64,000 nt of DNA from Candidimonas nitroreducens (GCF_002209565.1 NZ_NJIH01000001.1:186001-250000); one strand, 5' to 3'; numbered from the stretch's first letter, positions 29,541-39,035 are shown. Notes: generated from the letters alone by a model not told the origin. Made by a program: numbers and translations.

Positions 29541-30548
29541 ATGAATCGTCGCAAGTTCTCAGAAAAGACTATCCATGCAGCGCTCGGCCTGGCAGCCTCG
29601 ACATTGCTGCCGACGGCAGCGCGTGCGGCTTCAGCATCCGGCCCCGCCTATCGCTATCCCGAGCATGTGATCCGGGTGATCGTCCCTTATCCGGCCGGTG
29701 GCATCGCCGACGTCGTGATCCGTGCCGTCACGAGCAAAATGGCCCTCATGGGCTCGCAGGCCATTGTTGTGGAGAATCGTCCGGGCGCCGACGGAAGAAT
29801 AGGTGCGGAAGCTGTAGCGCGAGCCCAACCTGATGGCTACACGCTGCTCGAAGCCACACCGGCCCTGGCGGTCAACGAGACTTTGTATCCCGCTTTCAAG
29901 ACCAGGGCCAGGGACTTTCGGGCAATTGGCGCTGTCGGTTCCACCTCCTCGGTGTTCGTAGTGAATAAAGATGTGCCAGTGAAAACCTTGAAGGAATTCG
30001 TTGCCTGGGCGAGGGGCCGGCCAGACAAGGTCAACGTGCCCAATCCCGGATCCGGCACGACCATGTACCTAGGGCAGGAGCTTTTCTTCCAAAAAACCGG
30101 ATTGCATTTGACTACGGTGGGCTACAAGGGCCAGCCCCCGGGCGCCCTGGATCTCTCTCGGGGCTTGCTGCAATTTGCGCTGCTATCGGAAAGCATTGCG
30201 TTACCGATGATTCATGCCGGAAAATTGCGGCCACTGGCGGTCAGCTCAGACAAACGAACCCGCTCGCTGCCAGATGTGCCGACAGTCGTCGAGGCAGGGT
30301 TTCCTGATGTGGTGGTTCAGTCCTGGTATGGACTCGTCGCGCCTAAATCCATACCCGTAGCTGCACTGAAATACTTGAAGACCGTATTCGCGCAGGCAAT
30401 CAACAGCCCCGAAGTTGGAAAGCAACTTGAAAGCTTGGGGTGCCAACGTTGGGCTATCGATGCGAGCCAGTTCGATCGATTCATAGAACAAGAGCGCGAA
30501 CGCTGGGCGAGCTTGATGAAGTCTCGGAACATCGCGGCCAGCAGTTGA
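29541..30548 (+). CDS. Bug-family (TTT) periplasmic solute receptor
   Basis: The 335-aa exported receptor is of the Bug family, abundant in Bordetella relatives. Typical marks are IRVIVPYPAGGIADVVIR, VVENRPGADGRIGAE, ARAQPDGYTLL and LPDVPTVVEAGFP. The signal segment (MNRRKFSEK, then a hydrophobic stretch ending AARA, about residue 29) has twin arginines, so Tat export is possible. AAGGAGATAAT precedes ATG 29541, deciding the start. Bug receptors usually bind carboxylates; membrane TctA/B partners are not in this cluster. Position before the alkylsulfatase suggests it brings in the pathway's substrate or product. Confidence 0.88.
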   Translation: MNRRKFSEKTIHAALGLAASTLLPTAARAASASGPAYRYPEHVIRVIVPYPAGGIADVVIRAVTSKMALMGSQAIVVENRPGADGRIGAEAVARAQPDGYTLLEATPALAVNETLYPAFKTRARDFRAIGAVGSTSSVFVVNKDVPVKTLKEFVAWARGRPDKVNVPNPGSGTTMYLGQELFFQKTGLHLTTVGYKGQPPGALDLSRGLLQFALLSESIALPMIHAGKLRPLAVSSDKRTRSLPDVPTVVEAGFPDVVVQSWYGLVAPKSIPVAALKYLKTVFAQAINSPEVGKQLESLGCQRWAIDASQFDRFIEQERERWASLMKSRNIAASS

Positions 30549-30643
30549 ACGAGTGTATGGCACCCGCCCTTGGCGCGGCCGGCAATGTACATGCGCTACC
30601 GCCACGCGGCCAAATGGGTAAATCAAACGAACAAGGAAATATG

Positions 30644-32533
30644 ATGACAAATCCGGCACTTCCTGCCACAAGAGCTGCTCAGTCGGCGGCCAGGAATAAC
30701 CTTCCTCCGGAAGATGGGCAGGATGAACTGGACGTACGACGCGGGTTCATTGCGACATTTCCCGATGCAGAGATCCGCGATAGCAATGGCGAACTGGTGT
30801 GGGGGTTGTCGGACTACGCGTTCCTTGGGGTCGAAGAGGCTCCCGACAGTGTTCATCCCAGCCTTTGGCGCCATGCGCGATTGAACATGGCGCACGGTTT
30901 GTTCAAAGTGACGGAGCGTATCTACCAGATACGCGGATTCGATCTCTCGAACATGACCATCATCGAAGGGGACACCGGGTTGATCATTATCGACCCGCTG
31001 ACTTGCTCGGAAACGGCAGCGGCCGGCCTGAAGCTGTACCTGAAACATCGCCCCCGCAAACCCGTCGAGGCCGTGATATACAGCCATAGCCATATAGATC
31101 ATTTCGGCGGCGTCAAAGGGGTCATCGACGAGAGCGATGTCGAATCGGGTAAGGTATGTGTCATCGCGCCGGCAGGTTTCATGGAACATGCCATCTCGGA
31201 AAATGTGCTGGCCGGGCCAGCCATGACGCGGCGACTGCAGTTCCAGTTCGGCAATACACTCGATCGCAATGCCTGCTGCCAGATCGATAGTGGGCTGGGC
31301 AAGAACGTGCCTCGCGGGACGGTCACGCTCATAGCGCCGACCCGATTGATCGAAGACGAGGTCGAAAGGCACACCATTTCCGGTGTCGAAATCGTCTTTC
31401 AGCTTACGCCCGAAAGCGAAGCTCCGGCCGAGATGCATTTTTTCTTTCCCAAACTGCGCGCTCTCAACCTGGCTGAGAACGCCACGCGTACGCTACATAA
31501 TTTGTGCCCGTTGCGCGGCTCCCAGGTTCGCAACGCCAAACTGTGGTCGCATTATCTCAATGTAGCTCTGGAGCGCTATGCGCGGGAAGCTGACGTGGCC
31601 TTTGCACAGCATCACTGGCCGACCTGGGGAACCGAGAGAATCTCCGGCTATCTTCGGCAACAACGCGATCTTTACAAATACATACACGACCAGACTGTCC
31701 GTCTGATGAATCATGGCTGCACAGCCATCGAGATTGCCGAGACCTTGCGCCTGCCTGAAAGCCTGGACAAGCAATGGCACGCGCGGGGCTACTACGGCAC
31801 ACTATCTCACAATGTGAAGGCGGTCTATCAGCATTACTTGAGCTGGTACGACGGAAATCCATCCAATCTGCATGCGCTGCCGCCTGAAGCCGCCGGAAGA
31901 AAGTATGTCGAATATATGGGTGGTGCAGAAGAGCTGCTAGAACGGGCCCAGGCTGATTTTGCCAAAGGCGAGTATCGATGGGTGGCCCAGGTAATGAATC
32001 ATCTGGTGTTTTCCGACCCGTCAAACTCCGAGGCGCGCGAGCTGGGTGCGGCAGCGCTCGAACAGATGGGCTATCAGGCAGAATCGGCGACATGGCGTAA
32101 CGCATTCCTGCTGGGAGCTCGCGAGCTGCGCATTGGAGCAAGGGGCAGAGAAGTCAAAGTGTCCCGGGGCGCCGATGTCGTACGCGCCATGACTGAAGAA
32201 ATGTTTTTTGACTACTTGGCCGTCCGGATCAATGGCGAGAAGGCCGACGGCTTGTTTGTGCGCCTGAACTGGAATATTGAAGATACCGCAAGGCGATATG
32301 TACTGAACCTCGAGAACTGTGCTTTGACCGTCCGTAGCGGATCGGAAGAGGGTACGCACGTAACGATACATATGACGCGAGCCGTGCTGGAAGAAATTCT
32401 CACGCGCAAGACGGATCTTGCCACGGCCGTGGCCGAGCGCAAAATCCGTATCGAGGGCGATGAAAAGAAGTTCCAGGCATTCCTGGGTACGCTCGACGCA
32501 TTCAGGCCCATGTTCAATGTGATAGAGCCGTGA
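30644..32533 (+). CDS. Alkylsulfatase, SdsA/BDS1 type
   Basis: The 629-aa protein is a zinc alkylsulfatase that frees sulfate from alkyl sulfate esters, leaving an alcohol. The metallo-beta-lactamase part carries SHSHIDHFGG (His148, His150, Asp152, His153). Family blocks follow in order: APAGFMEHAISENVLAG, ENATRTLHNLCPLRG, HHWPTWG, RGYYGTLSHNVKAVYQ and YMGGAEELLE (dimer domain). A C-terminal SCP-2-like domain spans about 510-629. Unlike P. aeruginosa SdsA1 no signal peptide is visible, so it is probably cytoplasmic. ATG 30644 fits AAGGAA at 30633-30638; ATG 30641 is one codon upstream. The neighbouring alcohol and aldehyde dehydrogenases match its product. Confidence 0.9.
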   Translation: MTNPALPATRAAQSAARNNLPPEDGQDELDVRRGFIATFPDAEIRDSNGELVWGLSDYAFLGVEEAPDSVHPSLWRHARLNMAHGLFKVTERIYQIRGFDLSNMTIIEGDTGLIIIDPLTCSETAAAGLKLYLKHRPRKPVEAVIYSHSHIDHFGGVKGVIDESDVESGKVCVIAPAGFMEHAISENVLAGPAMTRRLQFQFGNTLDRNACCQIDSGLGKNVPRGTVTLIAPTRLIEDEVERHTISGVEIVFQLTPESEAPAEMHFFFPKLRALNLAENATRTLHNLCPLRGSQVRNAKLWSHYLNVALERYAREADVAFAQHHWPTWGTERISGYLRQQRDLYKYIHDQTVRLMNHGCTAIEIAETLRLPESLDKQWHARGYYGTLSHNVKAVYQHYLSWYDGNPSNLHALPPEAAGRKYVEYMGGAEELLERAQADFAKGEYRWVAQVMNHLVFSDPSNSEARELGAAALEQMGYQAESATWRNAFLLGARELRIGARGREVKVSRGADVVRAMTEEMFFDYLAVRINGEKADGLFVRLNWNIEDTARRYVLNLENCALTVRSGSEEGTHVTIHMTRAVLEEILTRKTDLATAVAERKIRIEGDEKKFQAFLGTLDAFRPMFNVIEP

Positions 32534-32615
32534 TCCTACGGCCTTTCAGGGCGTCGAAGAGGGGAACTCTGGCTTGCTCGGCAAGTTCCGCGATGACGCA
32601 ATTTCAGGAGAAGCC

Positions 32616-33698
32616 ATGAAGGCTGCCGTGTTGCACCAAGCTAATACATCTTTGGCCATAGAAGAAATTTCGATCGGCAAGCCAGGCCCGCATGAAGTAC
32701 TGGTGAGAACGGTGGCCGTGGGGGTCTGCCATTCCGACTTGCATTTCATGAATGGCGTCTATGCTTACCCGATGCCGGTAGTGCTGGGGCATGAAGCAGC
32801 CGGGGTCGTCGAACAGGTGGGCTCGGAGGTGCGTACGGTCAAACCGGGTGATCACGTGATCAGTTGCTTGTCCGCCTTTTGCGGCCACTGTGAGCACTGC
32901 TTGACGGGCCGTTTGTCATTGTGCACTTCGAAAGACACCCAGCGCAAGAGCGGCGAGGCACCGCGACTACACTCGCATGGCGCGGCAGTCAACCAGTTTG
33001 CGAACCTTTCAGCTTTCGCTGAACAAATGCTGATCCATGAGCACACCTTGGTAGCCATTCGCCGCGACATGCCGCTTGATCGCGCGGCTCTCATAGGCTG
33101 CGCGGTGATAACCGGATTCGGTGCGATCATACATACCGGAAAGGTTCAGCCAGGCGAAACCGTGGCGGTCATAGGCTGCGGCGGAATCGGGCTGGCGGCC
33201 ATCAACGGTGCGGCCATCGCCGGAGCCGGACGTATCATCGCAGTCGACCAGGTTCGGGGGAAGCTGGATCTGGCGAAGGCATTCGGTGCAACCGACGTCA
33301 TCGATGTCAACAGCGGCGACCCCGTCGAGGCTGTTCGTACTCTGACTGGCGGTGGCGTGCATCATGCCTTTGAAGCCATTGGCCTGAAAAAGACGACCGA
33401 GCAGGCGTTCGGAATGTTGCGTCGAGGCGGGACGGCCACCATTATCGGGATGATCGCCCCGGGCACGAAGATCGAATTGAAAGGCACCGACTTTCTGGGC
33501 GAAAAACGCATTCAAGGCTCGATGATGGGGTCGAATCGGTTTCCGGTAGATATGCCCAGAATGGTCGATTTTTATATGGCCGGCAAGCTGAAGCTGGACG
33601 AACTGATATCGCGGCGCATGCCTTTGAAAGACATCAACGACGCGTTCGATGAACTCAGGCGCGGAGAACTGGCCCGATCCGTGATCATCTTTGAATGA
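32616..33698 (+). CDS. Zinc-dependent alcohol dehydrogenase (MDR)
   Basis: The 360-aa medium-chain dehydrogenase oxidises an alcohol with NAD(P). The catalytic zinc ligands are Cys38 (GVCHSD) and His59 (GHEAAG). The structural zinc loop holds Cys89, 92, 95 and 103. The nucleotide fold reads VIGCGGIGLAA near residue 185. CAGGAG lies 6 bp before ATG 32616. It follows the alkylsulfatase by 82 bp and would act on the alcohol released there, feeding the aldehyde dehydrogenase at the head of the cluster. Chain length preference is unknown. Confidence 0.89.
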   Translation: MKAAVLHQANTSLAIEEISIGKPGPHEVLVRTVAVGVCHSDLHFMNGVYAYPMPVVLGHEAAGVVEQVGSEVRTVKPGDHVISCLSAFCGHCEHCLTGRLSLCTSKDTQRKSGEAPRLHSHGAAVNQFANLSAFAEQMLIHEHTLVAIRRDMPLDRAALIGCAVITGFGAIIHTGKVQPGETVAVIGCGGIGLAAINGAAIAGAGRIIAVDQVRGKLDLAKAFGATDVIDVNSGDPVEAVRTLTGGGVHHAFEAIGLKKTTEQAFGMLRRGGTATIIGMIAPGTKIELKGTDFLGEKRIQGSMMGSNRFPVDMPRMVDFYMAGKLKLDELISRRMPLKDINDAFDELRRGELARSVIIFE

Positions 33699-33752
33699 AC
33701 GGACGCAGAGCAGGCTCTGTTCAAAATTTCCAATCCAGGTTCCGGAGAAATC

Positions 33753-34958
33753 ATGCTTTACGATGCATTGCGCGGTGTCAAGGTTATCGATCTGTCGCGC
33801 ATACTGGCTGGCCCTTGGTGCACCCAGAATCTTGCCGATCTGGGAGCGCAAGTAATCAAGATAGAACACCCAGAGCGAGGAGACGATACACGCGGCTGGG
33901 GGCCTCCCAACCAGAGCTCGGCGGACGGCCAGATACATATGTCAGCCTACTTTATGGCCTGCAACCGAGGCAAGCAATCGGTGGCCATCGATTTCGCCAA
34001 CTGGCAGGGCGCAAAGCTGGTGCGCGAACTGGTTGCCGACGCCGACATTCTGGTCGAAAACTACAAAAGCGGCAGTCTGAGCAAGTATGGCCTGGATTAT
34101 GCTGCGCTGTCGGAGATCAACCCCAGGCTGGTGTATTTGTCCATCACCGGTTTCGGGCAGACTGGCCCGCTGGCAGGAAGGCCGGGTTATGACTATGTCT
34201 TCCAAGGAATGGGGGGACTCATGAGTTATACCGGCCAGCCTGCCGGAACTCCTGGAGCGGGGCCGTTGCGTACTGGTGTCGCGGTGGTAGACTTGATGAC
34301 GGGCATGTACGCCACCTCGGCGGTGTTGGCGGCATTGCACCAGCGAGACCGAACCGGCCGTGGCATGCAACTGGATATCTGCCTGCTGGACGTGGCCGTG
34401 GCTCTCAACGCCAATCAGGCGGCCAATTACCTGGTTTCGGGCCACGTTCCACAGCGTACTGGAAATGCACATCCGAATTGCGCTCCGTACGAAGTATTTG
34501 CATGTGCCGACGGTTATTTCATTTTGGCTATTGGCAATGATGGCCAATTCGGGCGCTTCTGCACAGTTCTAGGCCACCCTGAATGGTCGTCGGATGAGCG
34601 TTATGCCACCAACAGCGCCAGGCTGAGCAACATGCAGAGTCTGCGGCCCCTGATTACCGGGATCCTGGCAGTTGAATCGCGCCGGCATTGGGCCGACATG
34701 TTCGACGCCGCCGATGTGCCCTGGGGACCTATCCATACCTTGGACGAAGTCTTCACACATCCCCAAGTTCAGCACCGGCAGCTGCTGCAGATTGTGCATC
34801 ACCCGCTGCTGGGGGATATCAAGCTCGTCCGCAATCCTCTGCTCGCGGGTACGCCGCCAGAGGCACTGGCCACCGCCCCTCCATTGCTGGGTGAACACAC
34901 CGCCGAGGTGCTAGCGGGATGCCATAGCTCAACAGCGACACAAGGGGCACGGCCATGA
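33753..34958 (+). CDS. Class III CoA-transferase (CaiB/BaiF family)
   Basis: The 401-aa enzyme is the second CoA-transferase of this cluster. It shows GVKVIDLSRILAGPWCTQ, DLGAQVIKIEHPERGDDTR, ENYKSGSLSKYGLDY, TGFGQTGPLAGRPGYD and the presumed nucleophile Asp180 in VAVVDLMTGMY. It is closer to the formyl-CoA / succinyl-CoA type consensus than the copy at 28252. CGGAG precedes the start. Its stop overlaps the enoyl-CoA hydratase start by 4 bp (ATGA), so activation and the first beta-oxidation-type step are coupled. Substrates are unknown. Confidence 0.87.
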   Translation: MLYDALRGVKVIDLSRILAGPWCTQNLADLGAQVIKIEHPERGDDTRGWGPPNQSSADGQIHMSAYFMACNRGKQSVAIDFANWQGAKLVRELVADADILVENYKSGSLSKYGLDYAALSEINPRLVYLSITGFGQTGPLAGRPGYDYVFQGMGGLMSYTGQPAGTPGAGPLRTGVAVVDLMTGMYATSAVLAALHQRDRTGRGMQLDICLLDVAVALNANQAANYLVSGHVPQRTGNAHPNCAPYEVFACADGYFILAIGNDGQFGRFCTVLGHPEWSSDERYATNSARLSNMQSLRPLITGILAVESRRHWADMFDAADVPWGPIHTLDEVFTHPQVQHRQLLQIVHHPLLGDIKLVRNPLLAGTPPEALATAPPLLGEHTAEVLAGCHSSTATQGARP

Positions 34959-35758
34959 GCGAATCCTTCAACGTCGGGCTTTCTTATGCCCACATCGAAG
35001 TAGACGCGGATGGTATCGGCGTACTGACGATCACGGCAGCGGGCGCTCTGAATATCCTGAGCACGCCGGTGATATCCGATCTGCGCATCGCCCTCGAGCG
35101 CTTGGCCTGCAATCGGGAGCTGCGTACGCTGATTTTTCGAGGCAGCGGAGATAGGGCATTCGTGGCGGGAGCCGACATTGCCGAAATGGCGACGCTCAAT
35201 GAACCGCGTGCCCGCCTATTCATTTCCAATCTGCGTGACTTGTGCAATGCAGTACGTCATTTTCCAGTGCCAGTGATCGCCCGTATCCCCGGCTGGTGCC
35301 TGGGAGGGGGCCTGGAATTGGCGCTAGCCTGCGATCTTCGTATTTGTACCGACCACGCGCAATTCGGCATGCCTGAGGTAAAAGTCGGCATACCATCTGT
35401 TATCCATGCGGCGCTCATGCCGCAGTTGATAGGTTCCGCAAGGAGCGCCTGGATGCTGCTTACCGGCGGCCTGATCGACGCACCTCAGGCATTGGCCTGG
35501 GGGCTGGTCAACGAAGCCGTACCCGTCCAGGCTCTGGATGAAGCGCTGCGCCAACAGGCCTTGGCATTGGCCGCATTGGGATCTGCTGTGATGCGGCAGC
35601 AGAAAAAACTGCTGCGCCGTTGGGAAACCAAGGACGTTGATGAAGCCATCGCCGACAGCGTGGCCGAGTTCGGGCTGGCGTTCAATACGGGCGAGCCACA
35701 GCGCTACATGAACGAATTTCTGGAGCAGAAGCGCGCTAAAGGCATGGCGGTAAGTTAG
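34955..35758 (+). CDS. Enoyl-CoA hydratase/isomerase family protein
   Basis: The 267-aa crotonase-fold protein has the two oxyanion-hole stretches, AFVAGADIAEM near residue 68 and IPGWCLGGGLELALACD near 110. The Glu position usual in hydratases falls in MPEVKVGIPS, as in many crotonases. It probably hydrates the enoyl-CoA formed from the acid activated by the coupled CoA-transferase. It is last of the plus-strand cluster and converges on the LysR gene with a 4-bp overlap of the ends. Confidence 0.86.
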   Translation: MSESFNVGLSYAHIEVDADGIGVLTITAAGALNILSTPVISDLRIALERLACNRELRTLIFRGSGDRAFVAGADIAEMATLNEPRARLFISNLRDLCNAVRHFPVPVIARIPGWCLGGGLELALACDLRICTDHAQFGMPEVKVGIPSVIHAALMPQLIGSARSAWMLLTGGLIDAPQALAWGLVNEAVPVQALDEALRQQALALAALGSAVMRQQKKLLRRWETKDVDEAIADSVAEFGLAFNTGEPQRYMNEFLEQKRAKGMAVS

Positions 35759-36681
35759 CTGGGGTCGCGGGTCGCTGCCACGATGGGGTCATCGAGCAAG
35801 TATTGAACGACTTGCTCGACGAAAGGCGATATTGGGGATTCGGCCCGCGACACCAGGGTCAGTTCTCGCAACGCCCACGGCTCGCTCAGTGACACGGCGG
35901 CGATGCGTTGATTCTGCATGGCCTTGGCGGCAACGCTGCGTGGCGCCAGGCATACGCCCACGCCTGCTTCCACCATGGACAGTGCGGCGTCGAAAGTGTG
36001 TGCATGAATCCGTATCCTGGGCATCCTCCCAGCCAACTTCGCCATATCGCGCAAGAACACGTAGTTGCTGCTGCTACGGCTTACACAGACGAAATCCAGA
36101 TCCAGCACAGCCGGAAAGCGTACCGCCGCGTTTTCCGTGATGGGGTGATGCAGCGGAGCAATAATTACCAGTTCGTCCACCGCATAACGGGCCGCCTTGA
36201 CGCTGGCTGATGTAGAAGAGCCGGCAAAGATGCCAATGTCTGCTTCTTGCCCTGCTATCGCAGCCTCGATTGTGTTGCTGGAGCGTTCTTCCAACTCGAT
36301 ATTGACATTAGGATTGGCGCTCAGGAACCGGCCTAGGCTGGGTACGATAAAACTATTCAGTGAACTGCTATTGGCCAATAGCCTGATATTGCCTGTTAGC
36401 CCGTTGGCGAAGCCGCTGACCTCGCCATGCATTCGAGTGACGCCGGCCAACAGTGAGCGAACGTGCTTGAGCATAAGTTCGCCTTCGACTGTCAGTTCCA
36501 TGCCTCGGGACTCACGCTTGAAAAGAGAAACCCCTAAAGCAAGTTCTAGATTCTTGAGCCGATAACTGGCTGCAGAAGCAGTCAGATGCACTGTGTCTGC
36601 GCCGCCGGATAGGCTTTTGGCTTCTGCAATCGCCAAAAACAGCCTTAGGTCAGTGAGCTCGTAACGCATGGAGGTGTTCAT
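35755..36681 (-). CDS. LysR-family transcriptional regulator
   Basis: The 308-aa protein has an N-terminal winged helix (about 8-65, DLRLFLAIAEAKSLSGGAD then SASYRLKNLE) and a LysR effector domain (about 95-300, GNIRLLANSSSLNSF). It sits at the end of the alkylsulfatase cluster on the opposite strand and is the natural candidate regulator of that cluster. It diverges from the Rieske gene, with 168 bp between starts. The effector is unknown. Confidence 0.87.
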   Translation of the reverse strand: MNTSMRYELTDLRLFLAIAEAKSLSGGADTVHLTASAASYRLKNLELALGVSLFKRESRGMELTVEGELMLKHVRSLLAGVTRMHGEVSGFANGLTGNIRLLANSSSLNSFIVPSLGRFLSANPNVNIELEERSSNTIEAAIAGQEADIGIFAGSSTSASVKAARYAVDELVIIAPLHHPITENAAVRFPAVLDLDFVCVSRSSSNYVFLRDMAKLAGRMPRIRIHAHTFDAALSMVEAGVGVCLAPRSVAAKAMQNQRIAAVSLSEPWALRELTLVSRAESPISPFVEQVVQYLLDDPIVAATRDPS

Positions 36682-36849
36682 TGGTGCATGGTATGCATGA
36701 ATTCTAGCCGACCGAAATCAATCGCGCTCAGATGATAGTGCTCTGGTTGCTCCGCATTTGTGCCGTCCAGAGGCGCGGTGGCCTCTGGAACTTTCGTTGG
36801 CCGGCAAGGTCAACTTACCTTAATACGATATGCAATTAAGGTGCCAGCC

Positions 36850-37503
36850 ATGAGTGTACATATTCGAGATTCTTCCCAGCTTCCTATAGATCCCGACGCT
36901 CGCCGCCGAATTCTGCTGGGCACCGCGGTGACCATGGGAACCGTGGGCGTCGTGGCCACGGCCATCCCGTTCGTGGATTCCATGACGCCCAGCGCACGCG
37001 CCAAGGCCGCGGCCGGCCCGGTGGAAGTCGACGTCAGCAAGCTTGCGGTCGGCGATATGATGACGGTGCAGTGGCGCGGCCGGCCGATCTGGATCGTGCA
37101 CCGCTCCAAGGAAGAACTCGCCACGCTGCCGAAGATGGTGCCCTATCTGGTGGATCCGTACTCGCATCAGTCGCAGCAGCCTCCGGACATGGGCAATCTA
37201 CACCTGCAGCAGGGCATACGCGCGGTCAATCCCGAGTATCTGGTACTGGTGGGCATATGCACCCACTTGGGCTGCATCCCCAGCTACATGCCCGAACCCG
37301 GTTCGGTGAGCGCACGCTGGCCCGGCGGCTTCCTATGCCCCTGTCACGGCTCGCAATACGATCTTTCGGGCAGGGTGCTGGCGAATTTCCCGGCGCCGCT
37401 GAACCTGCCGGTGCCGCCTTATTATTTCGAGACCGATACCTTGATCAAGATCGGCGTGCTCAAGGACGGCAAGGGCAGCGAGTGGCAGCCTAACACATGG
37501 TAG
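36850..37503 (+). CDS. Rieske iron-sulfur subunit, stand-alone PetA-like
   Basis: The 217-aa protein is a complete ubiquinol-cytochrome c reductase FeS subunit. It has a twin-arginine-type anchor (DARRRILLGTA followed by a hydrophobic helix, residues 16-45) and the 2Fe-2S ligands Cys137/His139 (CTHLGC) and Cys163/His166 (CPCHGS), with the bridging Cys142/Cys165. In petABC operons cytochrome b and c1 genes follow directly; here an opposite-strand porin gene follows. ATG 36850 gives the usual length; upstream ATG 36760 would add 30 unlike residues. It may be a duplicated petA or serve another oxidoreductase. Confidence 0.85.
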   Translation: MSVHIRDSSQLPIDPDARRRILLGTAVTMGTVGVVATAIPFVDSMTPSARAKAAAGPVEVDVSKLAVGDMMTVQWRGRPIWIVHRSKEELATLPKMVPYLVDPYSHQSQQPPDMGNLHLQQGIRAVNPEYLVLVGICTHLGCIPSYMPEPGSVSARWPGGFLCPCHGSQYDLSGRVLANFPAPLNLPVPPYYFETDTLIKIGVLKDGKGSEWQPNTW

Positions 37504-37513
37504 CGGAGTCGGG

Positions 37514-37583
37514 CCGGGCGGCCTCGCGCGCGCCCGGCTTGGCGCCTGTTTGCCTACTAGTGCGACATCTCTTTCAGGGTAAG
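37514..37583. repeat. Possible degraded half-copy of the palindromic element
   Basis: From GCGGCCTCGC onward this stretch aligns by eye with 20459-20528 at roughly 70 percent without gaps (shared blocks GCGGCCTCGC, TGGCGCC, TTTGC, AGTGCG). As at ugpC, it begins just after a TAG stop codon. The left half is missing. I cannot compute significance. Confidence 0.35.
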
Positions 37584-37595
37584 CGGGCTGCGGGA

Positions 37596-39005
37596 CTAGA
37601 ACGCGATGGTCGTGCGCAGGCCCACCACGAATGCATGATTCAGTCCTTGTGTGGGGTCGTCGGGGTTCTGGCCGCCGTTGGGATGCATGATGTATTGCAG
37701 ATCTGGCTGGATCGTCCACCATGGCGTGATGTGCGCCGTGTAGTTCAGTTCCAGCACGGTTTCGCTGCTGCGCACTGCATAGGGGGGGCCGCTGATCGCC
37801 AGAGCGTCCCGATCGGCGTTGACGGCGTCGTCGCTGATTTTGGCATAGGCCACGCCGAACGTCAGGGTGTCGTCGGGGCGGCCCGCAAACGGCCCCTTCC
37901 AGCCCAGGCCGCCGTCCACATAATAAGAAATGAGGTTGCGGTTGGACGGCGAAAACCCGCCGCGCACGAAAGCATTGACGCTGCTGTCGTGTCCGCGCCA
38001 GATCATCTGGTCGGCGACGCCGTACAGGCCCCAGTCGCCGCGGTGATTTTTAGCGCTGTCCAGCGACGGATCGGCAAGCGACACCGTGGCGCCGGCGGCA
38101 TCCAGCCCGTAGCGCTGGTCGGCAAATTTGTTGTCCGAATACCAGGCACCCAGCTTGTAGGTGCCGGGCAGGCCCGTAGCGTCCTTGGCTTGATTGGCGC
38201 GATATTGCAATTCTCCCATCAACAAGGTGCCGCCATCGAGGGGAAACTTGGTGCCGTGCCGGTTGCACTTCTGCGGGTCGTCGTCGCAGTCTTTGCCCGC
38301 GGGGTCGCCGTTGAAGACGCCGACCAGTGCCGAGACCTGGTCGTTGGCCTGGAATTTCAGCCTTACCCCCGGTGTCGCGAGAGGGTAGGCCGGCCCGCCG
38401 TTGGTCATGTTGGCGGCCATCAAGCCCGCCCAGCCGAACGTTCCGTTGATCAGGCCCCCGGCCGTATCGCTGGTCAGAAATTCGTCGTCGGCGGCGAGCT
38501 GGCCCAGGCGTATGGAAAAACGGTCATTGAACAGGCTTTGTTCCAGCCATGCCGTGAACAGCCGTGTGGTGCGATACGCGTCGATATTGCTCGGATCGGC
38601 AATCGAGCCCACGTTCTGGGCGGCGTTCCTGCCGCCGTTGTTGATGTTGTAGATGGTGAAGTGCGCTTTGCCGCCTTCCCAGTTCATGAGCTTCTGCAGA
38701 TCGGCGTCCACTGACAACTCGACGCGGCCTTCGTAGCTTTGCTCGCGACTGAGCCCGCCGGACAGCACGCCCAGCGTTTCACCGATGTAGTTCAGGGACA
38801 GGTCGACGCCGTGATCGGACAGGGCAGTGCGGGTGCCACCCCAGTCGCCCGTCAAGGTGCTTCGTTCCCAGATGGAAGGGGTGGAGGCTGCGGGCTGCCC
38901 GGAGCCCCCGGAGTCGGCCGCGAGCGCCGGCGCCGCGGCGCCGACCATGCCCGAAAGCGCCACCAGGGCGGCCGCGGCCGATCGATACAAGCTGGAGTCG
39001 TTCAT
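37596..39005 (-). CDS. OprB-family outer-membrane porin
   Basis: The 469-aa protein has a signal peptide (about 1-29, ending PALA) and then the OprB hallmark LTGDWGGTRTALSDHGVDL, regular amphipathic strands and a C-terminal Phe (RTTIAF), as expected of a 16-strand outer-membrane barrel. OprB porins pass carbohydrates and other small solutes. It follows the EfeM-like gene by 30 bp on the same strand, with AGGTG before its start, so the two are probably one transcript. Whether the porin serves iron uptake or carbohydrate entry cannot be decided from sequence. Confidence 0.87.
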   Translation of the reverse strand: MNDSSLYRSAAAALVALSGMVGAAAPALAADSGGSGQPAASTPSIWERSTLTGDWGGTRTALSDHGVDLSLNYIGETLGVLSGGLSREQSYEGRVELSVDADLQKLMNWEGGKAHFTIYNINNGGRNAAQNVGSIADPSNIDAYRTTRLFTAWLEQSLFNDRFSIRLGQLAADDEFLTSDTAGGLINGTFGWAGLMAANMTNGGPAYPLATPGVRLKFQANDQVSALVGVFNGDPAGKDCDDDPQKCNRHGTKFPLDGGTLLMGELQYRANQAKDATGLPGTYKLGAWYSDNKFADQRYGLDAAGATVSLADPSLDSAKNHRGDWGLYGVADQMIWRGHDSSVNAFVRGGFSPSNRNLISYYVDGGLGWKGPFAGRPDDTLTFGVAYAKISDDAVNADRDALAISGPPYAVRSSETVLELNYTAHITPWWTIQPDLQYIMHPNGGQNPDDPTQGLNHAFVVGLRTTIAF

Positions 39006-39035
39006 AGGTTCACCTGTTTTTCAATCTATTTGTGC

